The notes beneath the pieces were generated by a model that saw only the letters and a program-made list of their open reading frames with translations, did no database searches and was not told the origin of the DNA. Shown one piece after another: positions 51,495-57,544 of a stretch of DNA of 64,000 nt. The position numbers were made by a program, and so were the translations under genes. The stretch's first letter is position 1, and the number at the start of each line of letters is the position of its first letter. The DNA is from Sinorhizobium sp. B11 (lineage in GTDB: Bacteria > Pseudomonadota > Alphaproteobacteria > Rhizobiales > Rhizobiaceae), in assembly GCA_039725955.1 (NCBI GenBank), contig CP091033.1, forward strand, positions 2,046,001-2,110,000. The letters run 5' to 3'.

Positions 51495-52229
51495 TCAGAT
51501 CGTCCAGCCGCCGTCGATGGCGTAGGCCTGGCCGGAAGTATAGGTCGCACCGGCGAGATAAACGGCGAGACCGGCAATTTCCTCCGGCGTGCCGAGGCGC
51601 CCCATCGGTTGGCGGGCGATGAAGGCGGCGCGCGCAGTGTCGTAGTCGCCTTGAGCGCGCATGCGGTCCTGCAGCGAGGGGCTTTCCACGGTGCCGGGGC
51701 AGATGCAGTTGCACCGGATACCTTGCGTCACGTAGTCGGCGGCGACCGATTTGGTCAGCCCGATCACGGCGGCCTTGGTCACGCCATAGGCGAAGCGGTT
51801 CGGCACGCCCTTAATGCTTGAGGCGACCGAAGACATGTTGATGATGGAACCGTCCTTGCGTTCCAGCATGCCCGGCAGCACGGCACGGATGGTGCGGATC
51901 ATCGCCTTGACGTTGAGATCGAAAGCAAATTCCAGATCGGTGTCCGGCATCTCCAGCACCGAGCCGTTATGGACGACGCCTGCGCAGTTGAAGAGCACGT
52001 CGACAGCGCCGATCCCGGCCACCAGCGTCTTGACCGCATCCTCGTCGAGCACGTTCAGCTTATGGGTGGAGATATTGTTCTCTGCCGCCAGGGTCGCGAG
52101 GGCGTCGGTATTGATGTCGGTCGCATGCACCTTGGCGCCAGTTGCGGCAAAGGCAAGCGCCGTCGCGCGGCCGATGCCCTGACCGGCTGCGGTGATGAGA
52201 ACGGTCTTGCCGGAAAGATTGCTTGTCAT
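51495..52229 (-). CDS. SDR dehydrogenase, probably 2-keto-3-deoxy-L-fuconate dehydrogenase
   Basis: NAD(P)-dependent short-chain dehydrogenase of 244 aa. The nucleotide motif TAAGQGIG is at about 13-20, NCAG near 84-87, the catalytic Ser in NMSSVAS and Tyr-Lys in YGVTKAA (YxxxK), with RCNCICPGTVESP after it. Next to L-fuconate dehydratase it most likely oxidises 2-keto-3-deoxy-L-fuconate to the 2,4-diketo compound, as in Xanthomonas. GAGAGG precedes the ATG at 52229. It is divergent from the IclR regulator gene. Confidence 0.88.
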   Translation of the reverse strand: MTSNLSGKTVLITAAGQGIGRATALAFAATGAKVHATDINTDALATLAAENNISTHKLNVLDEDAVKTLVAGIGAVDVLFNCAGVVHNGSVLEMPDTDLEFAFDLNVKAMIRTIRAVLPGMLERKDGSIINMSSVASSIKGVPNRFAYGVTKAAVIGLTKSVAADYVTQGIRCNCICPGTVESPSLQDRMRAQGDYDTARAAFIARQPMGRLGTPEEIAGLAVYLAGATYTSGQAYAIDGGWTI

Positions 52230-52597
52230 GTCATGGCCTCTCTGGGGATTTTCCCGCACTGGCGGTGATACTTGAAGTCGATCTCAAAAGGATTGGTCGG
52301 GAGAAAGGCCGCACCCGGTTGCGCGCGCTCTCAGGCGACGTCGCATCAGGCCGACAATCACGATATCCACGCGCTGCATGGCCTCCTCCCTCTCCCGTTA
52401 TCTTATTTTTGTCTCGCCTTGGCGAGCCTTTCCGGGAACTGCGATCGTCCGGCGTAAGACCTACGCCGAACAACATCCTCACCCTTGATTTGTCTGTTTA
52501 TAGACAAACAGACGATTGCATCGTGGTCAAGCGCGAACTTTCTCTTTTCCGTCCGCCCGTCTGCGTATATGCAGAATGATATTCACAGGAGGGAAGA
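52230..52597. other. Divergent promoter region of the fuconate genes
   Basis: No gene in these 368 bp. A hairpin CGGCGTA-N5-TACGCCG (52450-52468) is followed by the overlapping inverted repeats at 52489-52512. Both operons presumably start here. Confidence 0.5.
52489..52512. promoter_or_regulatory. Two interlaced inverted repeats, candidate IclR operator
   Basis: TTTGTCTGTTTATAGACAAA (52489-52508) has 7-bp arms. TCTGTTT (52493-52499) and AAACAGA (52506-52512) make a second inverted repeat with the same 6-bp spacing, shifted by 4 bp. Such overlapping palindromes allow two alternative dimer positions. The site lies 86 bp upstream of the IclR gene and faces the fuconate operon. Confidence 0.55.
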
Positions 52598-53383
52598 ATG
52601 GAGACCGAAGAGTCAGATCGCTATCGCGCTCCGGCGCTCGACAAGGGTCTTGATATTCTCGAACTTCTGGCCGGCGTCGACAGCGGCCTGACGCAGGCGG
52701 AAATCGCCAAGCGGCTGGAGCGCAGCCCGAATGAATTCTACCGCATGCTCGATCGTCTCGTGAAGCGAGGTTACGTGACGCGGCTCGATGGTGACCGTTA
52801 TTCTCTCACCCTGAAACTCTTCGGCCTGGCGCAGTTACATGCGCCGGTGCGACGGCTCGCCTCTTATGCGACGCCGCTGATGCGCGATCTCGCCCAGCGC
52901 TCGCGCCAGGCAAACCATCTTGCCGTCTTCGACCGGGGCGCTGCCGTCGTCATCGCCCAGCAGGAGGCGCCGGACTATTGGGGCCTGTCGATCCGCGTCG
53001 GTTCCCACATCAGTCTCTTCGACACGGGGTCCGGCCATGTGCTGCTTGCCTTCCGCAGCGATGAAGAACGCGAGATGATGATTTCGGAGCATGCGCGCAG
53101 CCGCAAAGACGCCGATCTTGGCGCGGAATTTTACGAGCGGCTGAACCAGATCCGCGAGCGCGGCTATGAGATGATGGCAAGTGCCCAGACGGCCGGTGTC
53201 TATAATCTCTCTGCACCGATCCTCGGGCCGGACGGGCGCGGCATTGCGGCGCTGACCTGCCCCTATATCGCGCTGGTGAATGCGCCGGCTGCACCCGACA
53301 TCACTCAGGCGATCGGCATGGTGCAGAAGACGGCCGCTGAACTCTCGGCGCTCGCCGGCGCAACGATTGCCGTGCAGGCTTAA
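52598..53383 (+). CDS. IclR-family regulator of the fuconate genes
   Basis: Regulator of 261 aa. The N-terminal winged helix-turn-helix (APALDKGLDILELLAGVDSGLTQAEIAKRLERSPNEFYRMLDRLVKRGYVTRLDGDRYSLTLKLFGLA) is followed by the IclR effector domain (HLAVFDRGAAVVIAQQEAP; SAPILGPDGRGIAALTCPYI). GGAGGGAAG lies before the ATG. Divergent from dehydrogenase-dehydratase and upstream of the lactonase, it likely controls both. The ligand may be L-fucose, L-fuconate or a keto-acid intermediate. Confidence 0.92.
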   Translation: METEESDRYRAPALDKGLDILELLAGVDSGLTQAEIAKRLERSPNEFYRMLDRLVKRGYVTRLDGDRYSLTLKLFGLAQLHAPVRRLASYATPLMRDLAQRSRQANHLAVFDRGAAVVIAQQEAPDYWGLSIRVGSHISLFDTGSGHVLLAFRSDEEREMMISEHARSRKDADLGAEFYERLNQIRERGYEMMASAQTAGVYNLSAPILGPDGRGIAALTCPYIALVNAPAAPDITQAIGMVQKTAAELSALAGATIAVQA

Positions 53384-53456
53384 GGCCGGCCGAATTTTTA
53401 TTTGAACAATCCATTCACCAGGCATAGGTTGCTGCCAACCTCTGGAGGAGAAGAGC

Positions 53457-54281
53457 GTGTTCATCGATACACATCTGCATGTCATCGACCGGTCGGCGCT
53501 GCATTATCCCTGGCTCGCGAACGTGCCTGCTCTCGACCGCGATTTTCTCTATGAGACCTATGCGACCGAGGCCAAGCGCTGCGGCATCACCAAGGTTCTG
53601 CACATGGAGGTGGATGTCGATCCGGTGATCATGCAGGCCGAAACCGACTATGTCAGCCGCCTCGGCGACCTGGTGGCCGGTGCAATCGTTTCCTGCCGGC
53701 CGGAAGAAGACGGTTTTGCCGCCTATCTGGAGCGACAGAAGGCCGATCCCTTCGTCAAGGGCTTCCGGCGTGTGCTGCATGTGGTGCCAGACGATGTCTC
53801 GGAAGCTGCACTCTTCCGCGAGAATGTCAGAAGGCTTTCCGGCACCGGCCTGACCTTCGATCTCTGCACGCTGCCGCATCAGGTCGGCAAGGTGGCGGCG
53901 CTCACTGACGCTGCACCCGATGTGCAGTTCATCCTCGACCATTGCGGCAATCCGGATATCAAGTCGAACGCCTTCGAGCCCTGGAGCCGCGGTATAACCG
54001 AAATCGCCCGCCGGCCGAATGTCGTCGCCAAAATTTCCGGCATCGTCACCAATGCCGATCCGGCAGCCTGGACGGCGGAAAACCTGCGGCCCTATATCGA
54101 GCACGTCATAGCAAGCTTCGGCTGGGATCGTGTGGTCTGGGGGAGCGACTGGCCGGTCTGCACGCTGGCAAACGGGCTTTCCACCTGGGTCGCGGCCACC
54201 CAGGCGATATTATCAGGCACTGCGGAAACGGAGCGCGCGAGGCTCCTTCACGACAATGCGCAGCGTCTGTGGACGCTCTGA
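53457..54281 (+). CDS. Amidohydrolase, probable L-fuconolactonase
   Basis: TIM-barrel metal-dependent hydrolase (COG3618 type) of 274 aa. N-terminal FIDTHLHVIDRSALHYPWL carries the HxH metal motif. A further His is in LDHCGNPDI, and the barrel closes with VVWGSDWPVC, whose Asp is catalytic in this family. Characterised relatives hydrolyse L-fucono-1,5-lactone to L-fuconate. Linkage to L-fuconate dehydratase makes that reaction likely, and places it upstream of the two minus-strand enzymes. The start is a GTG at 53457 after GGAGGAG. It follows the IclR gene by 73 nt, probably cotranscribed. No L-fucose dehydrogenase is obvious in this cluster. Confidence 0.88.
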   Translation: MFIDTHLHVIDRSALHYPWLANVPALDRDFLYETYATEAKRCGITKVLHMEVDVDPVIMQAETDYVSRLGDLVAGAIVSCRPEEDGFAAYLERQKADPFVKGFRRVLHVVPDDVSEAALFRENVRRLSGTGLTFDLCTLPHQVGKVAALTDAAPDVQFILDHCGNPDIKSNAFEPWSRGITEIARRPNVVAKISGIVTNADPAAWTAENLRPYIEHVIASFGWDRVVWGSDWPVCTLANGLSTWVAATQAILSGTAETERARLLHDNAQRLWTL

Positions 54282-54393
54282 ATTTCGCCCGCTGCACGCC
54301 CTTCCAGAGTTCAATTTTTCCAGATTCTCGTTTGAAGTGATCTGTCGCGGCGTGCAATCCGTAGGGGCTCTCGGATGGCGCGATGTTTTGATC

Positions 54394-54427
54394 CAACCTA
54401 AACTACATCCAAACAATTGCTAGGTTG
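54394..54427. promoter_or_regulatory. Inverted repeat upstream of XRE regulator gene
   Basis: CAACCTA (54394-54400) and TAGGTTG (54421-54427) are exact reverse complements with 20 bp between them, about 75 bp upstream of the regulator start. Autoregulation is possible. Confidence 0.35.
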
Positions 54428-54502
54428 AACTAACTCGGCTAAAAGTTGTTGTTGCGGGCCTCGTAAAGTTTTCGGCCCGGTTTTCGCAGGAGGGAATATC
54501 AG

Positions 54503-54910
54503 ATGAAAGAAGAACCGCATTCCGTGGACGTTCATGTCGGCAAGACGATCCGTATACAGCGACTGCTGAGAAAGGTTTCCCAGACGGAATTGGGCGATCG
54601 CGTTGGCGTGACCTTCCAGCAGATCCAGAAATACGAAAAGGGCTCCAACCGCGTTTCTGCGAGCATGCTCGTCGAAATCGCCGGCGCACTCAGCGTCGAT
54701 GTCAGGACCTTTTTCGATGACCTGACGGCGCCTGCCGCCAACGCGAACGATAATCCCGCTCCGAGCGAAGAATTCGTCATTTCGCGTGAAGGCGTCCAGC
54801 TAAACGCTGCTTTCTTCTCGATCAAGAACGAGCAGCTTCGCAAGAAAATCCTCAAGCTCGTCCAGGCAATTGCCACCACCGAGCAAACGGAAATCGACGC
54901 TGCCGAATAG
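54503..54910 (+). CDS. XRE-family regulator (PraR/PhrR-like)
   Basis: DNA-binding protein of 135 aa. The helix-turn-helix spans about residues 14-68 (IRIQRLLRKVSQTELGDRVGVTFQQIQKYEKGSNRVSASMLVEIAGAL), followed by a flexible region and a charged C-terminal helix (KNEQLRKKILKLVQAI). Architecture and sequence resemble the rhizobial PraR/PhrR regulators that affect biofilm formation, quorum sensing and stress. This appears to be a plasmid-borne paralogue. GGAGGG precedes the ATG. It converges with the TfuA-YcaO operon and may or may not regulate it. Confidence 0.88.
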   Translation: MKEEPHSVDVHVGKTIRIQRLLRKVSQTELGDRVGVTFQQIQKYEKGSNRVSASMLVEIAGALSVDVRTFFDDLTAPAANANDNPAPSEEFVISREGVQLNAAFFSIKNEQLRKKILKLVQAIATTEQTEIDAAE

Positions 54911-54955
54911 CACGTCGAACTGATTTTTTAGCGCTCCGTCGCGCCCCTATCAGGG

Positions 54956-55222
54956 CTAATGGCGATCGATCACGATCAGATTTTCGCCAGCGTCCTTCAT
55001 TGCGATCTTGGCTTTGCTGCCCAGGAGTTGTTCGAGGTTTGCATCGAGTTCCCTATCCGGATCGATGCCATCCCAATCGATGACCACCTGCAGCAACGCC
55101 ATGTTTGTCAGGTGCATGAGATTGCGCAGCTGAAGTTTTTCAGCTTCCTCCTTGGCTGCAGACAGCAGTCGGAAGAGTCTTGCGTATTCCCTGCTTACCT
55201 CTTGATCCCTTTTTTCGAACAT
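54956..55222 (-). CDS. Hypothetical 88-residue protein downstream of TfuA
   Basis: Small, mostly helical protein. Residues 1-40 (FEKRDQEVSREYARLFRLLSAAKEEAEKLQLRNLMHLTNMAL) look like an amphipathic or coiled-coil helix; the rest (DWDGIDPDRELDANLEQLLGSKAKIAMKDAGENLIVID) is acidic. GAGGG lies 8 nt upstream of the ATG at 55222; a TTG six codons upstream overlaps that ribosome site. It follows the TfuA gene by 58 nt on the same strand and is probably the last gene of that operon. No family is recognised. A partner or immunity role in the cluster is a guess from position only. Confidence 0.65.
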   Translation of the reverse strand: MFEKRDQEVSREYARLFRLLSAAKEEAEKLQLRNLMHLTNMALLQVVIDWDGIDPDRELDANLEQLLGSKAKIAMKDAGENLIVIDRH

Positions 55223-55280
55223 CGTTTTCGCCCTCGACAACAGTCATATCCCCACGCGAGATACCTTGGGCTTGGAACCG

Positions 55281-56027
55281 TTATTCGAGCGTTACAGGCC
55301 GCATCTGTTGCGTGACTTCGACTTGCAGCAGCTCGAAATGCGAGGTCGCAGCAAAGCTCCAGTCACGTTTCGTTGACGCAAACTCTCCCTTTTGCAGCCA
55401 TTCCAGCACCAGCCTTGCATCGGCCCGCTTACGTTCGACGCGATTGGCGCGAATCACGGTCAGGATCTGTTCGCGCCGCGGTTTGCGAGCAAAGTGGGAC
55501 TCTTCAACCACCTTGGCGTAGGTGCGTTCGGAGAAATGCAGGAAACGCCCGGCAAGGAGCAGCTTCTTGCGCTCGCTGACGGTAATTTCGCCCTTCGCAT
55601 GCAGGCCTTCAATCGTCGGCTCGAAATCGACCCAAGGAACGGAAAGCGGCAGCCAGCCGAGCTCCTGCGGCGCATGGACGAGCGCTACCGCCTCATCGTC
55701 GAGAAGCCTACCGGATTCGTAGTCTTCGAAGATCGAGCCGATGCCGACCATGCCGAAGGCGCAGCACTCGGCAGCGCGTAACGCCCCCATGCTGGATCCG
55801 CCAGCAACGGCAACGCCATTTTCTAGCGCAAAGAGGATTTCCTTGTGCCACACGGATGGCAGGTCGCCAAAATAGCCGTCGATCAGACCGATCGCCGTCG
55901 CCCCTTCATGGACCGCCTTCAGAATGTCGCCGCAGGCCGCCGGCGCACGGAAATCGACATCAGGATGCTGCTTTCGGGCATCTGCAATCTCGCTCGCAAG
56001 GCTCGGACCGACGAAGAGGACCTTCAT
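55281..56027 (-). CDS. TfuA-like protein (YcaO partner)
   Basis: Protein of 248 aa with a complete TfuA-like core: VLFVGPSLASEIADARKQHPDVDFRAPAACGDI, AIGLIDGYFGDLPSVWHKEILFALENGVAVAGGSSMGALRAAECCAFGMVGIGSIFEDY. TfuA was named from the Rhizobium trifolitoxin genes, and TfuA proteins assist YcaO enzymes, for example in thioamide formation by supplying sulfur. The start overlaps the YcaO stop by 4 nt (ATGA), so the two are translated together. The C-terminal half is longer than the core and less conserved. The pair lacks a visible dehydrogenase or E1-like protein in the neighbourhood. Confidence 0.93.
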   Translation of the reverse strand: MKVLFVGPSLASEIADARKQHPDVDFRAPAACGDILKAVHEGATAIGLIDGYFGDLPSVWHKEILFALENGVAVAGGSSMGALRAAECCAFGMVGIGSIFEDYESGRLLDDEAVALVHAPQELGWLPLSVPWVDFEPTIEGLHAKGEITVSERKKLLLAGRFLHFSERTYAKVVEESHFARKPRREQILTVIRANRVERKRADARLVLEWLQKGEFASTKRDWSFAATSHFELLQVEVTQQMRPVTLE

Positions 56028-57286
56028 GCCGCAGCCTCCCTGATGACGTTGACGGCGCGCAGGCCAAGCTGGATATATTGGCCGCTGATATCGACCTCAA
56101 GGCCCGGCACAATGACGCGCACCACCGAAACCGGAAGGGTTGGATGCGGGAACGGCACGGCGATGATCTGGGTAATGCCGGCCGCCCTCAGCCGGCCGGC
56201 AATGTGGCGGATCGTATCCTGGATCGTCGCCGGGCGTTGCGGGCGTATCGGGAAGGGTTTCAGAGCCGCATCATCGTTGCAGAGATCGACGACCTGGCGC
56301 ATGCCGGCGCTGCGGTCGATCCGCTGGTAGATCTTCGGCGAGAAATCGTCACGGCTGCCGGCAATGGCCGCCAACCGGCTCTGGGCCGCCTCGGTAATGG
56401 CGCGAAGGGCAGCGCGGATCGGATCGGGGTGGCAGCCGCAACCGCCGCAGACCTGCGTCCACCGGGCATCGACGCGATCGGAGAGATTGCCGGGAATAAT
56501 GACGGCGAGAAAGGCGGGAATGCCGATATCGGTGGTCATGTCGATTAGCAAGAGGCGCATGCCGGCCTGGCGAATCCGATCAACCATCACGTCGATGACC
56601 GCATCGCCGAAGGCAAGCGGATCGACGCGGTTCTGTTTTAGCTGTTCGGGCGACTTGAGCTGGGTCAGCGCCCAGGCATCACGCTCGACCAGTTCGCATA
56701 GACCATGCAGCACGGCTTCCGCCGGCGTATTGCCAGAGGCAAGCCCATCGCTCGACTGTTCAAAGCCCGGCGGACGCTCGCCACGATGGTCGAGGCCGAC
56801 AAGCCACCAGGGCACAAAAGCAGTGCTACCTGACAGCAGATCGAGGCCGGAGCACCAGGCAATCTGGCCATTGCCGATCTCTTCAGGCGCGCAACGCGCG
56901 ACACTGTCGAGGTCGATGATCGTGGCCCGCTCGGCCCTCATGGTTTCGACGCTGGCAAGCGTCAGGTCGGCAGGGGCAATTTCGGCGATGCGGGTCTCGA
57001 TCGCCTCCATGGCCGCCGAGGTCATCGCCGCTTCCTTGTCGATACCCTTGCCCTGGAAAACCGACAGCGTATGGCTGTTCGGCCTCGTGGCGAAGGCAAC
57101 GGGAATATTCAGCACGTCAAGGCCTGTCAGCAGTCCGACGCGAGTGATGCCGAATTCGCGCAGATGAGGCCGGATCGCCGCGAACGTCTGCGCCGGTGTC
57201 ATCGACCGGTCGTGATAGCTGTTGACGCCTGCCGATGCTCTGTCGAGATCAGCGGCAAGCGTTTCGACGTCGGCCAAAGCAGACAT
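56024..57286 (-). CDS. YcaO-domain cyclodehydratase/thioamidation enzyme
   Basis: ATP-dependent backbone-activating enzyme of 420 aa. YcaO ATP-binding motifs are in place: SAAMEAIETR (90-99), ELVERDAWAL (198-207), GCHPDPIRAALRAITEAAQSR (284-304) and GSRDDF (310-315). The C-terminus is GLRAVNVIREAAA and lacks the PxPxP ending of classical azoline-forming YcaO proteins, as is usual for TfuA-associated ones. The product is probably a thioamide or azoline on a peptide or protein. AAGGA lies 9 nt before the ATG and overlaps the stop codon of the 47-residue peptide gene. It overlaps TfuA by 4 nt. Confidence 0.95.
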   Translation of the reverse strand: MSALADVETLAADLDRASAGVNSYHDRSMTPAQTFAAIRPHLREFGITRVGLLTGLDVLNIPVAFATRPNSHTLSVFQGKGIDKEAAMTSAAMEAIETRIAEIAPADLTLASVETMRAERATIIDLDSVARCAPEEIGNGQIAWCSGLDLLSGSTAFVPWWLVGLDHRGERPPGFEQSSDGLASGNTPAEAVLHGLCELVERDAWALTQLKSPEQLKQNRVDPLAFGDAVIDVMVDRIRQAGMRLLLIDMTTDIGIPAFLAVIIPGNLSDRVDARWTQVCGGCGCHPDPIRAALRAITEAAQSRLAAIAGSRDDFSPKIYQRIDRSAGMRQVVDLCNDDAALKPFPIRPQRPATIQDTIRHIAGRLRAAGITQIIAVPFPHPTLPVSVVRVIVPGLEVDISGQYIQLGLRAVNVIREAAA

Positions 57287-57298
57287 GCTGATAAATCC

Positions 57299-57442
57299 TT
57301 AGCGGAACCTCAGCGCATGCGTCAGGCTTTCAAGGCCATTTGCCGAAACGATGAGTTCATCCTGCTTCACGGCTGCTTTGGCAGCTGCGGAGAAACGGAG
57401 TGCGGGGGCCTGGGCTGCAGCGTTGGTTTCAACGGTTTTCAT
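57299..57442 (-). CDS. 47-residue peptide, candidate RiPP precursor
   Basis: Small gene of 48 codons, 12 nt upstream of YcaO on the same strand. GGAGAG lies 7 nt before its ATG and its TAA is part of the YcaO ribosome site, indicating coupled translation. The peptide starts MKTVETNAAAQAPALRFSAA, continues AKAAVKQDELIVSANGLESL and ends THALRFR. It is alanine-rich, has no cysteine, three serines (18, 33, 39) and three threonines (4, 6, 41). Precursor peptides often sit directly before the modifying enzyme genes. Without cysteine, thiazoline formation is excluded; thioamide or oxazoline formation is possible. The function is inferred from position only. Confidence 0.7.
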   Translation of the reverse strand: MKTVETNAAAQAPALRFSAAAKAAVKQDELIVSANGLESLTHALRFR

Positions 57443-57499
57443 GATCTCTCTCCAAATGATTGGGCGGCTTGCCGCCGTTAACCATTCGAAAAGAACATT

Positions 57500-57525
57500 G
57501 CCTGCGTCATTTAAGCGTTACAGGC
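57500..57525. promoter_or_regulatory. Imperfect palindrome centred on TTAA upstream of the peptide gene
   Basis: GCCTG (57500-57504) and CAGGC (57521-57525) flank a partly symmetric 16-bp core around TTAA, 58 bp upstream of the peptide start. It may be an operator or promoter element for a peptide-YcaO-TfuA transcript. A GGCGGC-TT-GCCGCC hairpin (57463-57476) lies between it and the start codon. Confidence 0.35.
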
Positions 57526-57544
57526 TTCATTAAAAGGCGTTGTA

